This document shows, piece after piece, positions 1 through 8,680 of a stretch of 64,000 nucleotides of DNA. The translations under genes were made by a program, and so were the position numbers. Source of the stretch: Prochlorococcus sp. MIT 1307 (GTDB lineage: Bacteria; Cyanobacteriota; Cyanobacteriia; PCC-6307; Cyanobiaceae); NCBI RefSeq assembly GCF_034092395.1, contig NZ_CP139301.1, positions 1,116,001-1,180,000 on the forward strand, in the 5' to 3' direction. A model generated the notes under the pieces. The model was not told the origin of the DNA. It ran no database searches and saw only the letters and a list, made by a program, of their open reading frames with translations. Each line of letters opens with the position of its first letter. The stretch's first letter is position 1.

Positions 1-2
1 CA

Positions 3-272
3 CTTTGGGACCAGGCTTTATATAAGCTCACGAAAACTCGATACGAACTCAGACTGAATGGATTCGACTGGGTTATTGATTGCTTTGAAGATCAAAATGC
101 TCCATTAGTAATAGCCGAGGTGGAGTTAACTTCACATAATCAAGCAATAGAAAAACCAAATTGGTGCTACCAAGAAGTCACAGCTCTCCAAAAATTAAGC
201 AATGCTGCGTTAGCTCAAGACCCAGTATCTAATTGGTCAATCGAAAATCGGTTAGCAATAAATCTCAACTAG
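3..272 (+). CDS. CYTH-domain protein, C-terminal part (cut by window edge)
   Basis: The reading frame is open from the left edge to a TAG stop and gives about 89 residues of a C-terminus. It contains an E-V-E-L strand followed by an alpha-helical end with W-C-Y-Q-E-V, which resembles the last strands and C-terminal helix of CYTH proteins (triphosphate tunnel metalloenzymes). That family acts on triphosphorylated substrates such as inorganic tripolyphosphate; in bacteria the exact substrate is often unknown. Charged residues in the E-x-E style and the position of the helix are the evidence. The N-terminal metal-binding half lies outside the window, so activity cannot be judged. Confidence 0.65.
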   Translation, partial: LWDQALYKLTKTRYELRLNGFDWVIDCFEDQNAPLVIAEVELTSHNQAIEKPNWCYQEVTALQKLSNAALAQDPVSNWSIENRLAINLN

Positions 273-368
273 CAGGCCAAGCAAGCGCCTCGCTCCTTTA
301 GATTCTCTTTATATTTTCTGCTTCTCTTTCGGGCTGGCAGGAAATCATTTCTATAGGAGTTCCAGCCT

Positions 369-554
369 TTGTATGGTTTATACGATACCGACGGGATTCT
401 CCGCTATATAGGCGGAGATCGTGAAGCTTGCTTGGCATATGCAGAACTATTTGAGATGCCATCAATTGATTGCTCCTTAATTTCTCTTCCAGAGCCAAGT
501 GCCTTAGGGATCAGTGATCGGAAGAAATTTCATCGGGCAATGAGCAGCAATTAA
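369..554 (+). CDS. small conserved cyanobacterial protein of unknown function
   Basis: A 61-residue protein starting with L/M-Y-G-L-Y-D and containing G-x-D-R-E-A-C-L-A-Y-A-E-L-F. I recognise this as a small conserved type in marine picocyanobacteria but know no function. The start is TTG; an AGGAG at 355-359 lies nine bases upstream and a stop codon just before it rules out a longer protein, so the TTG is well supported. Its 3' end overlaps the 3' end of the convergent LuxR-type gene by 44 bases. The antisense ORF over the same stretch looks like a shadow. No membrane segment is visible. Confidence 0.6.
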   Translation: MYGLYDTDGILRYIGGDREACLAYAELFEMPSIDCSLISLPEPSALGISDRKKFHRAMSSN

Positions 555-789
555 ATCCATCACGACAAATCTTTCCATGATCCATCGCCCAGTTGAGCAA
601 AGCTACTCGGTTCTTGGATCCCGTTTTAGTAAACATATTGCTGACATGGTTATCCACTGTTCTTTTACTGATCGTTAACCGCTCAGCAATTTCCTGATTA
701 GTAAGCCCATCTGCCACTAATTCGATAATCTCCATTTCCCTCGCCGAGAGGTTCATGTGAGCCGCATTGGAGACTTCGCCTGTGGCCAT
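511..789 (-). CDS. pedR: small LuxR/GerE-type DNA-binding regulator, PedR-like
   Basis: A 92-residue protein that is essentially one GerE helix-turn-helix: L-S-A-R-E-M-E near residue 14, then G-L-T-N-Q-E-I-A-E-R-L and S-K-R-T-V-D-N-H-V as recognition helix. It lacks a receiver domain. Size and architecture match PedR (Ssl0564 of Synechocystis), a redox-linked regulator that responds to photosynthetic electron transport. Cysteines at 75, 81 and 82 lie in the C-terminal tail, the region where PedR is reported to carry its redox-active cysteine; this equivalence is by position only. It is transcribed away from metF, with an 87-base spacer between the starts. Confidence 0.75.
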   Translation of the reverse strand: MATGEVSNAAHMNLSAREMEIIELVADGLTNQEIAERLTISKRTVDNHVSNMFTKTGSKNRVALLNWAMDHGKICRDGFNCCSLPDEISSDH

Positions 790-876
790 AATCTCCCTCT
801 CAACTCCTAGGTTTCATAGTAGGCAGACTAAAGGTACATCGATATTCCATAGTTAGTACTCTTCGAGCAAAAAAAT

Positions 877-1770
877 TTGCGGTCAGTTTTAGAACGCTCT
901 CTCTCATCAGAAGGAGTGACAATTACAGCTGAGATAATGCCCCCACGAGGCGCAGACCCATCACGGGCCATTCAAAAGGCCCAAAAGCTTGCAAAGCATG
1001 TTCATGCACTAAATGTGACAGACGGCAGTAGAGCTGTGATGCGAATGAGCAGTCTGGCCTTGTGCAAATTGCTCTTAGACATCGGACTTGATCCTGTGTT
1101 ACAAATTGCTTGTCGAGATCGAAATCGTATAGCTCTTCAAGCTGACCTACTCGGGGCGAATGCGCTAGGGATTAAAAACGTTCTATGCCTTACAGGTGAT
1201 CCTGTGCGCGTGGGCGATCAGCCAGATACAAAACAAGTTAGTGAATTCAATTCTATTGGTTTACTCAAACAAGTAACTTCGCTTAACAAAGGAGAAGACC
1301 CAGTATCTGGAGAACTAGCTGATGGGCCAACAAGCTTGTTTCCAGGAGCCGCAGCAGACCCAAATTGTCCGAGTTTTAATAGTTTGCGTAGACGGCTAGA
1401 ACAAAAAAGGGATGCTGGAGCACGTTTTCTTCAAACACAAATGGTGATGGACCCTAAGGTCTTAGAAAACTTTTGCAATGAAGTCGCTAATCCGTTGGAA
1501 TTACCAGTACTTGCAGGAGTTTTCTTATTAAAGTCAGCAAAGAATGCCTTATTTATTAATCGGGTGGTTCCTGGTGCATGCATCCCCAATTCAATTGTTA
1601 ATCGTCTTGAACAGTCCACCGACCCAGCTAACGAAGGGATTGCTATCGCAGCAGAACAAGTCCAAAGATTTCTTGGTTTAGCAAAAGGTGTTCATGTAAT
1701 GGCTATCAAGGCAGAAGAAAGGGTTGCTGAGATACTCGAACGAGCTGGAGTTAGTTCGCTGCAGCAGTGA
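877..1770 (+). CDS. metF: methylenetetrahydrofolate reductase (MetF)
   Basis: A 297-residue cytosolic flavoenzyme that reduces 5,10-methylene-THF to 5-methyl-THF for methionine synthesis. The N-terminus carries the family's T-A-E-I-M-P-P-R-G strand with the likely catalytic Glu at residue 19, then N-V-T-D-G, a Q-I-A-C-R-D-R-N-R motif and L-T-G-D-P around residue 105, all typical of the TIM barrel. Length equals the bacterial norm. The start is a TTG at 877: an in-frame stop at 850-852 prevents extension and no ATG precedes the first strand. There is little Shine-Dalgarno. The 3' end overlaps the convergent nucleotidyltransferase gene by 20 bases. Confidence 0.92.
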   Translation: MRSVLERSLSSEGVTITAEIMPPRGADPSRAIQKAQKLAKHVHALNVTDGSRAVMRMSSLALCKLLLDIGLDPVLQIACRDRNRIALQADLLGANALGIKNVLCLTGDPVRVGDQPDTKQVSEFNSIGLLKQVTSLNKGEDPVSGELADGPTSLFPGAAADPNCPSFNSLRRRLEQKRDAGARFLQTQMVMDPKVLENFCNEVANPLELPVLAGVFLLKSAKNALFINRVVPGACIPNSIVNRLEQSTDPANEGIAIAAEQVQRFLGLAKGVHVMAIKAEERVAEILERAGVSSLQQ

Positions 1771-2929
1771 GATCAGTACCAAGTAATTCAGCCATAGCTT
1801 TTTGCTGGGGAGATGGTTCACCTAAGTCTTGTCTTCTGGAATCAGTAATCAACCAATCAAGAGCAGCTTCTTGAAGATCAAAATGATTGCCATTTTTACC
1901 GACACAATAAGTACCAAAAACCAATTTCTCTACCAGTTGTACTCCTGGACCAATTCGGGAATAATCAAAGATAATTGAATTATCTATTGTTGCCCCTTCA
2001 CAGATACAACAACTAGGGCCAATCATTGAAGGTCCTATAATAGTTGCACCATCCTCAATTCGGGTCATTCCACCAACATACACAGGCCCTTTAACATTAA
2101 TTTTATCCCAATTAGCTGCAACATTTAAACCTGCATAAATCCCTGGTCTTACTTGCTTTCCAGGGATGCCCACCTGACGAACCTCCCCTAAAAGTACATT
2201 ACGAATAGCCCTCCAATAATCAGGAACCTTGCCTATATCTACCCATTCAAAATCCATAGGGAGGGCATAAAATGGGGCCCCCATTTCTACCAATTTAGGA
2301 AACAAATCTGACCCAATATCAAATGGAGTATCAGAAGGAATATGTTCAAATACTTCAGGCTCAAAAAGATATATTCCGGTATTAATCGTGTCACTCAAGG
2401 CAACATCAACTGAAGGTTTTTCTTGAAAGGCCTTGACCCTATCATCCTCATCAGTCACTACTACTCCATAACTACTTACCTGATCTTTAGGAACTCTTTT
2501 AGTTATTAAGCTAGCCAAAGCTCCCTTTTCTCTATGTCGCCTAACAGCCTCAGTTAAATCAAGGTCTATGAGGGCATCCCCACAAAGCACAACAAAAGTG
2601 TCATCAAAAAATTCTTGAAAGTCTTGAATTTTTTTCAATCCGCCTGCAGAACCAAGAGCGTCCCCAATTAACTCCCCATCTTCAATTCGACCTTCAAAGC
2701 TATAAGCAATTTCCACACCAAAACGCTGACCATCTCGAAAATAATTTTCAATTTCTTCAGCCAGGTGTGAAACATTCACCATGACTTCCTTGAACTGATG
2801 TTCCTTCAACAATTCCAGCAGAAACTCCATAACGGGTTTCTGAAGAATTGGGATCATTGGCTTTGGGATAACGTGCGTAATAGGTTGTACACGCGTTCCT
2901 TTGCCTGCCGCTAGGATCATCGCCTTCAT
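1751..2929 (-). CDS. sugar-phosphate nucleotidyltransferase (mannose-1-phosphate guanylyltransferase type)
   Basis: A 392-residue two-domain enzyme that would make an NDP-sugar from NTP and a sugar 1-phosphate, feeding cell-envelope glycans or compatible-solute synthesis. Residues 1-230 are a nucleotidyltransferase fold with the signature M-I-L-A-A-G-K-G-T-R at 4-13, K-P-M near residue 23, and L-C-G-D-A-L near 115. After residue 260 there are hexapeptide-like repeats (G-P-V-Y-V-G, G-A-T-I-I-G, C-E-G-A-T-I), i.e. a left-handed beta-helix. The substrate (glucose or mannose phosphate) is not decided by sequence. ATG start. Its tail overlaps the metF tail by 20 bases. Confidence 0.85.
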   Translation of the reverse strand: MKAMILAAGKGTRVQPITHVIPKPMIPILQKPVMEFLLELLKEHQFKEVMVNVSHLAEEIENYFRDGQRFGVEIAYSFEGRIEDGELIGDALGSAGGLKKIQDFQEFFDDTFVVLCGDALIDLDLTEAVRRHREKGALASLITKRVPKDQVSSYGVVVTDEDDRVKAFQEKPSVDVALSDTINTGIYLFEPEVFEHIPSDTPFDIGSDLFPKLVEMGAPFYALPMDFEWVDIGKVPDYWRAIRNVLLGEVRQVGIPGKQVRPGIYAGLNVAANWDKINVKGPVYVGGMTRIEDGATIIGPSMIGPSCCICEGATIDNSIIFDYSRIGPGVQLVEKLVFGTYCVGKNGNHFDLQEAALDWLITDSRRQDLGEPSPQQKAMAELLGTDLTAAAN

Positions 2930-2984
2930 TGGCGTTGTAAGCCTCAGCTAATAAAACAACATAGACGCCCTTTTACTTCAGAAT

Positions 2985-3878
2985 CTATGCCGCAGCCGGC
3001 GAAGCATCTGGCACGTTCAAAGTCTTTAATGGAAGTTGTGTAATCGTACCTGGAGAAAGAATTCGTTTAACACTCAATGGAGCGTATAAAGAACCGACTT
3101 GTTGAAGTTCAATTTTCCCCTGCGAGCACAAGAAAAGTAACGCCCAAAAAACCCCTACTCGATCAGTATCCAAATCAGGATTAGCAGCACCCTCCCAATG
3201 TCTAACAAGCAATTCAAAGTCCATCCAATGCAAAGCTGGTTCCAAAGTATTTAAAAAAACTCCTAATGCAGCTGTTGTCTCTGGCAACTTTTCTCTATGG
3301 GCTAAAGCATTGACTTGTGAGATCACCTCCCTTTCGGTAAATCGCTTATGAGGGCGACGCTTACGGTTCTGCAATTCATCTGAATCAATTTGTTCGGCAA
3401 TAGCTTCAAGCTGCTCTATAAGCTCTCCTAAGGTCACAGGCCTCCTTAGTGGTGGTGGAGCCACAGGCCTTCTTAAAAGATGCTGTTCTGGGCGCAAAGG
3501 GATCACAAAGCTCGAATCCAGCCAACCTTGTTCTGAAGAATCAAATTCAAAACTCTCTTCAGGCTCACATTCACTCGGGAATGTCTCAGCTTCGAGTACT
3601 TCAGCCTTCAAACCAACTAAAACAGAAGCAGCTAAGAAAGCTTCACTACTTTCAGCTAGGTCCCGTTCAAATGTTCCACCATTACGTTCTAATTGCTCTG
3701 AAATTTGTCTAGGGACCTCAATTCTCTGACGCAGTTGATCAAGAAAACCGTCCACAACAGGAATTACATCAACATCCCAAGGATCCAGTTCTCCCTTCTC
3801 TGCTGCATCTTGCAACAGACGGATAGCTAGGCGGGCGCCGCCTGAATCAACACCCAGTTTCAAAGGGTGATCATGCAA
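2985..3878 (-). CDS. scpA: segregation and condensation protein A (ScpA kleisin)
   Basis: A 297-residue kleisin-type subunit that bridges SMC heads in chromosome condensation. The opening L-A-I-R-L-L-Q-D-A-A and the segment E-L-D-P-W-D-V-D-V-I-P are family hallmarks, and the C-terminal F-W-A-L-L-F-L-C-S-Q-G-K-I-E-L-Q-Q winged helix binds SMC. The centre is acidic and low in complexity. No scpB lies nearby, which is common in cyanobacteria. The start is TTG at 3876-3878, preceded by an AGGAGG at 3891-3896, about 12 bases upstream; no other in-frame start lies near it. Confidence 0.88.
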   Translation of the reverse strand: MHDHPLKLGVDSGGARLAIRLLQDAAEKGELDPWDVDVIPVVDGFLDQLRQRIEVPRQISEQLERNGGTFERDLAESSEAFLAASVLVGLKAEVLEAETFPSECEPEESFEFDSSEQGWLDSSFVIPLRPEQHLLRRPVAPPPLRRPVTLGELIEQLEAIAEQIDSDELQNRKRRPHKRFTEREVISQVNALAHREKLPETTAALGVFLNTLEPALHWMDFELLVRHWEGAANPDLDTDRVGVFWALLFLCSQGKIELQQVGSLYAPLSVKRILSPGTITQLPLKTLNVPDASPAAA

Positions 3879-4024
3879 TGGGAATGTGAACCTCCTGGCA
3901 AGGTATCAATCTTGAAGACCAGACGCCAGGGGGGAGGGAAATATTTTTGATTTACTAATTGCGCTCATTCAAATTCTTGCTATTTATAAATAGTTCTGAT
4001 TTAAACTTAGCTGCCTGAATGAAT

Positions 4025-5701
4025 TTAACTCTTCAAAGTTATGGGGAAATGAAACCTATCAGAAGACAAGATTGCAGGAGTAAGATTAACCTTTTCAACA
4101 GAAGATGATGACAGCCTATTCAATCTTTCCATAGCATCAAGATCTCTTTCAACTAAAGCTTCTATTGATGCCCTGTAGCTATCAGTCATAAGTCTTGGAT
4201 ATAAACCAATCCCAATTATTGGTACTAGCAATGAGCTAATAATATAAACTTCACGTGGTTCAGCATCTACAAGATTTGTATTGGAAGTTAGGTTTGTATT
4301 CTCTTTTCCAAAAAAGATTTCTCTCAACATCGAAAGCAAATAAATTGGTGTAAGGATTACGCCTACTGCCGCTAAACCAGCCATAACAATCCTAAAAGGC
4401 AACGTATAAGCCTCATCAGTTACAAAACCAGCAAATACCATTAATTCCGAAACAAAGCCACTCATACCTGGCAAAGCAAGGGAGGCAAGAGAACAAACAG
4501 TCCACAAAGCAAACATAATTCGCATTTTTTGTCCAACTCCACCCATCTCATCGAGTTGAAGGGTGTGCGTTCTGTCATAAGTAGCTCCAACAAGAAAGAA
4601 AAGGCTTGCTCCAATCAAACCATGGCTAATCATTTGCAACATCGCACCACTTGTACCAAGAGCACTAAAGCTTCCTATCCCAATTAAAACAAAGCCCATA
4701 TGACTAATAGAGCTATACGCAATCTTGCGTTTAAGATTCCGCTGAGCAAAAGAAGTTAGAGCAGCATAAATAATATTTACTACTCCCAAAACTATTAAGA
4801 GTGGAGCAAATTCAGCATGGGCTTCAGGTAAAAGTTGAGCATTAAAGCGTAATAGTGCATAACCACCCATCTTCAAAAGTATTCCTGCCAACAACATATG
4901 AACTGGAGCAGTAGCCTCTCCATGAGCATCAGGCAACCATGTATGCAAGGGAACTATCGGGAGCTTGACACCAAAAGCAATTAAAAGGCCCGTATAACAG
5001 AGGACTTGAAAGCCTGTCCCAAAACTTTGCTGAGCAAGATGTGTAAATTCAAAATTTGGAGGACCTTCCCCAAAGAAACCCATTGCAAGTGCTGCTAAAA
5101 GTATAAATAAGGAACTTCCAGCTGTATAAATGATGAATTTCGTAGCAGCATATTGACGTTTTTTACCTCCCCAAATGGCTAATAAAAGATATACAGGTAA
5201 AAGCTCCAGCTCCCAAGCAAGAAAGAAAAGCAACATGTCTTGAACCGCAAAAACCGCAATCTGACCTCCATCCATGGCCAGTAATAGAAAGAAAAAGAGC
5301 TTTGGCTTATAGGAAACTGGCCAGGCGGCTAAAACTGCTAAAGCAGTAATAAAGCTGGTTAAAAGAATCAGGGGCATTGACAAGCCATCTGCCCCAACTG
5401 CCCAAGAAAGGCCTAGGTCTGGCAGCCAATTCAATCTTTCGGATAATTGCAGACCTTCTTGACTCGGGTCATAACCTTCTAAATAAGCAGCAACTGTGAT
5501 CAGAAAAGTTACCAATGCGATCCCAAGCGCAAACCATCGCACTTGTTTACCTTCCCCCTTATCAGGGAGAAATGGCACAAATAAGGACCCCGCAATTGGG
5601 AACAGAATCGAGGTGCTTAACCAAGGGAAATCTGCGCTCACCTGATCTATGACCATCTCTGTAACAGGGAAAAAGGTTGCATCAAAAGCAAACTCGAACA
5701 A
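4025..5701 (-). CDS. ndhD: NAD(P)H-quinone oxidoreductase chain 4 (NdhD1 type)
   Basis: A 558-residue integral membrane proton-pumping subunit of cyanobacterial NDH-1 in the thylakoid. It has about 14 hydrophobic helices, with family motifs such as [24 protein letters not shown] and the [13 protein letters not shown] loop. It sits 89 bases downstream of ndhF in the same direction, so the two are probably one operon. Together they form the distal pump arm of respiratory/cyclic NDH-1. The reading frame begins at TTG 5701; an internal ATG at 5656 is an alternative, but the longer N-terminus resembles relatives I know. Confidence 0.95.
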   Translation of the reverse strand: MFEFAFDATFFPVTEMVIDQVSADFPWLSTSILFPIAGSLFVPFLPDKGEGKQVRWFALGIALVTFLITVAAYLEGYDPSQEGLQLSERLNWLPDLGLSWAVGADGLSMPLILLTSFITALAVLAAWPVSYKPKLFFFLLLAMDGGQIAVFAVQDMLLFFLAWELELLPVYLLLAIWGGKKRQYAATKFIIYTAGSSLFILLAALAMGFFGEGPPNFEFTHLAQQSFGTGFQVLCYTGLLIAFGVKLPIVPLHTWLPDAHGEATAPVHMLLAGILLKMGGYALLRFNAQLLPEAHAEFAPLLIVLGVVNIIYAALTSFAQRNLKRKIAYSSISHMGFVLIGIGSFSALGTSGAMLQMISHGLIGASLFFLVGATYDRTHTLQLDEMGGVGQKMRIMFALWTVCSLASLALPGMSGFVSELMVFAGFVTDEAYTLPFRIVMAGLAAVGVILTPIYLLSMLREIFFGKENTNLTSNTNLVDAEPREVYIISSLLVPIIGIGLYPRLMTDSYRASIEALVERDLDAMERLNRLSSSSVEKVNLTPAILSSDRFHFPITLKS

Positions 5702-5790
5702 TTAAAAGGTGGGGCACATGTGAAGTGTAGAAATACTGAGCTTTCTGACACCCTCTCTATAGGCGTTGACACACAAGGAGAAAAATTAAA

Positions 5791-7809
5791 TCAAGCTGGA
5801 GGTGGTGTACCTAGTACCCCAAAAAGAGCCACTAGAGCAATTACACCACCAAAAACTATAAGGGCATAAAACTGAGCGCGACCCGTCTCGAAATATTTAA
5901 GTCCTTCTCCACTTCCTAACGTTAGAAGGCCAGTGAGATTAACCACGCCATCAACAACCTTTGCATCTACCTCAAGCACTTCACGTGCAAGTTTACGACT
6001 ACCTTGAACAAAGATTTTTTCATTTATATCATCTAAATACCACTTATTTATTAGAAACTCATTAATTTTGGGGAACCTTGCTGCTATCAATTTCCCAAGA
6101 TCAATACGATGAAGGTAATACGCAAATACCGCAAGAGATATCCCAGCACTTGAAATAGCTACAGAAGCTCCAGCAAGTGGAAGAAAATCCAACCAAGAAA
6201 AAGCGTCTTTCATTTCAAGAGCTTCCAAAGGGTTCAAAAGATTTGCAAAGCGGCTATTCCATGGAGTTCCAAGTAAACCAATTAATATCGATGGCACAGC
6301 CAATACCGCTAAAGGGAGAGTCATTGACCAAGGAGATTCATGTAATTTGCCTTCTTGATGATGTTCCTCCTCTTCGTCGATAACTTTTCCTGCTTCCTGA
6401 AGCAATTGGAGACGAAGCTTGTGATCTTCGCCCCTAAAAGTTCCTTCAAATGTAAGGAAATAAAGACGGAACATATAAAATGCAGTCATCCCAGCAGTGA
6501 TAAATCCAATAAGCCAAAGATAAGGAAAGGTATTAAATGCTTGACCAAGGATTTCGTCTTTACTCCAAAAACCTGCAAGTGGAGGAATCCCGCTAATTGC
6601 AATACAACCAACAAAAAAAGTAATTGCCGTGATGGGCATTTGCTTTCGCAGGCCCCCCATAAGTCTCATATCCTGAGCAAGGATAGGTTCATGACCGACC
6701 ACCTCTTCCATTGCGTGAATAACAGACCCTGAACCCAGAAAAAGCATCGCTTTAAAGAAAGCATGAGTCACTAAATGGAACATGCCTGCTACAGGAGCCC
6801 CACAACCCATTGCCAGCATCATGTAGCCGAGTTGTGAAACCGTGCTATATGCCAAACCTTTTTTAAGATCCATTTGGGTTAAAGCTATTGAGGCCCCAAG
6901 GAAACAGGTAATTGTTCCAACTACAGCAATAACCAAACCCACCATTGGGAATTGGCTATACAAAGGTTCTAGTCTGGCCACAAGAAACACACCGGCTGCA
7001 ACCATAGTTGCTGCGTGAATTAAGGCTGAGATTGGGGTAGGACCTTCCATTGCATCTGGAAGCCAAACATGGAGAGGAAACTGAGCAGACTTTGCCATTG
7101 GGCCCATGAAAACCAACAAACACAATGTGAGAGCCGCCCACATAGGAACTGTTCCTGAACTAATCGCATCAGATAGTCCTTCAGAAATACCCTGAAAATC
7201 AAAACTTTCAGTAGCCCAAAACAATCCCAGAATGCCCAATAAAAGTCCAAAGTCGCCAACTCTATTAACTACAAATGCTTTCTGCGCTGCATGAGCAGCA
7301 CCATCTCTGTCATACCAAAAACCAACTAACAAGTATGAACACATCCCAACTAATTCCCAAAAAACATATATCTCAAGCAAATTCGGACTAACAATTAGAC
7401 CAAGCATTGAACTACTAAACAACGCTAGGTAAGTAAAAAAACGTACGTATCCCTTGTCATGGGCCATGTAGCCATGGGAATAGATCATCACCAGTAATGC
7501 AATAGTGGTGACCAAAGACAACATCACAGCTCCCAATGGGTCTATCAAATAACCCATTGGAAGAGTGAAGCTTCCTGCACTTGCCCAAACAAAAAGATGC
7601 TCTACAGGAGCAGCCCCTCTTAATTGCTCAACCAATACTGCATAACTCAGTACAGCCGATATGCCTAAACAAGTTAAAAGCAATATGGCTACTGGCTTCC
7701 TTAAGCGATTTATGGCTGGATTAAAGCTTATTAATCCCAACCCCGTAACCAAAGCTCCTAAGAGCGGAAGCACTGGGATTAACCAGGCGAGTTCAGCAGC
7801 CGAAGGCAT
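5791..7809 (-). CDS. ndhF: NAD(P)H-quinone oxidoreductase chain 5 (NdhF1 type)
   Basis: A 672-residue membrane subunit of NDH-1 with roughly 16 transmembrane segments. Motifs include F-W-E-L-V-G-M-C-S-Y-L-L-V-G, the P-L-H-V-W-L-P-D-A-M-E-G-P-T loop, and S-T-V-S-Q-L-G-Y-M. An acidic soluble insertion (E-E-E-E-H-H) near residue 480 precedes the last helices. Normal length for the family. ATG start at 7809, 37 bases beyond the stop of the NnrU-like gene. It is first in an apparent ndhF-ndhD unit. Together with ndhM, ndhO and the CRR7-like gene elsewhere in the window, it shows a complete plant-type NDH-1. Confidence 0.96.
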   Translation of the reverse strand: MPSAAELAWLIPVLPLLGALVTGLGLISFNPAINRLRKPVAILLLTCLGISAVLSYAVLVEQLRGAAPVEHLFVWASAGSFTLPMGYLIDPLGAVMLSLVTTIALLVMIYSHGYMAHDKGYVRFFTYLALFSSSMLGLIVSPNLLEIYVFWELVGMCSYLLVGFWYDRDGAAHAAQKAFVVNRVGDFGLLLGILGLFWATESFDFQGISEGLSDAISSGTVPMWAALTLCLLVFMGPMAKSAQFPLHVWLPDAMEGPTPISALIHAATMVAAGVFLVARLEPLYSQFPMVGLVIAVVGTITCFLGASIALTQMDLKKGLAYSTVSQLGYMMLAMGCGAPVAGMFHLVTHAFFKAMLFLGSGSVIHAMEEVVGHEPILAQDMRLMGGLRKQMPITAITFFVGCIAISGIPPLAGFWSKDEILGQAFNTFPYLWLIGFITAGMTAFYMFRLYFLTFEGTFRGEDHKLRLQLLQEAGKVIDEEEEHHQEGKLHESPWSMTLPLAVLAVPSILIGLLGTPWNSRFANLLNPLEALEMKDAFSWLDFLPLAGASVAISSAGISLAVFAYYLHRIDLGKLIAARFPKINEFLINKWYLDDINEKIFVQGSRKLAREVLEVDAKVVDGVVNLTGLLTLGSGEGLKYFETGRAQFYALIVFGGVIALVALFGVLGTPPPA

Positions 7810-7846
7810 CCTGTATTTTCAGGTTCATGTGAGTGTAGGCATTTCA

Positions 7847-8581
7847 TCAAAGGAGTTGAGGGAAATGAAATGAGAGAAATGCTTCACTCGCATTTGAAAT
7901 AAATTGATGTGCCCACCAAAAAACACCAATTGCAATACAAATTCCTAGTTGCGATGGTCTAAGAAATTCATTCCATTGCAATTTTTGTCGCCCGTCAATT
8001 ACTGCTAAAAATGGAAAAACGGATGTAGTTCTTCGCAATTCATCAAACGAATCACCGAATTTTGCTTTAAGGCGACGGTCACCATGCCATACAGCAAATA
8101 AATGATGACATATCAGTCCTACGCAAGTAACCATCATGAAACTGCTCCCAATCCAAAGTCCATGGGTAAAGCACCAAAGAACTTGACCAACTGCTTGGGG
8201 ATGTCGGCTTATCCGAATAATTCCTGTTGTATAAAGCCTTACTTCTGGTTTCCTTACAGCAGGAATTTCTAGCAGGTTATAAGTAGCCGGATAAAGGAAA
8301 AGAAAGCTAATAGCAGTAAGAACAAAAATTATTGGTACTACCCCAGATACACCCTGAATATTCCACAGACGTACTCCGTCATAACGATGAGCAAGAAAAT
8401 ATCCGATCAGGACAACTGCAGAAGGAATACTGGTTCCAGCAAAAATCAATCTCCAAGCTCTAGCGCCGATAAGAGATTCGGCACGAGCACGAATAGCCGC
8501 GCCTCCACTATGAATAAAAGCAAAAATGATTAATAAACCCATCATCACCAAAGAACTCTGATGTAGGCCTAATGGAAACAT
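7847..8581 (-). CDS. NnrU-family membrane protein, likely 15-cis-zeta-carotene isomerase (Z-ISO-like)
   Basis: About 244 residues with six or seven hydrophobic helices. It contains G-I-I-R-I-S-R-H-P-Q, V-G-Q-V-L-W-C and H-G-D-R-R-L followed by R-R-T-T-S-V-F-P-F, a pattern I know from plant Z-ISO, the haem-dependent isomerase acting between phytoene desaturase and zeta-carotene desaturase. Several histidines (F-I-H-S-G, R-H-P-Q, C-H-H-L-F, W-A-H-Q-F) could be haem ligands. crtP, crtB and crtQ lie within the same window, which fits. I start it at ATG 8581 with an AGGTGG about six bases upstream; a GTG at 8590 would add three residues. NnrU itself has a denitrification-linked role in other bacteria, so function here is an inference. 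Confidence 0.75.
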   Translation of the reverse strand: MFPLGLHQSSLVMMGLLIIFAFIHSGGAAIRARAESLIGARAWRLIFAGTSIPSAVVLIGYFLAHRYDGVRLWNIQGVSGVVPIIFVLTAISFLFLYPATYNLLEIPAVRKPEVRLYTTGIIRISRHPQAVGQVLWCFTHGLWIGSSFMMVTCVGLICHHLFAVWHGDRRLKAKFGDSFDELRRTTSVFPFLAVIDGRQKLQWNEFLRPSQLGICIAIGVFWWAHQFISNASEAFLSFHFPQLL

Positions 8582-8661
8582 TTGTGCCACCTGATCTCTT
8601 TATTAATTATTAGGCCTCACCCACCTGGTAGTTAGGTCTTAGAGTTTTTCAATGTCTTTGA

Positions 8662-8673
8662 TGCCGGTCGGCA
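8662..8673. promoter_or_regulatory. GC-rich perfect inverted repeat just before the LysR gene start
   Basis: TGCCG-GT-CGGCA, a perfect 12-base palindrome ending seven bases before the ATG at 8681. In this AT-rich DNA it stands out. It could be a hairpin in the leader that limits ribosome access, or a binding site for the regulator itself. Neither is shown. Confidence 0.4.
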
Positions 8674-8680
8674 CGTCCAA

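Noticed and set aside
6177-6732. Plus-strand ORFs of 68 and 125 codons inside ndhF
   Set aside because: They are antisense to a clearly conserved ndhF reading frame.
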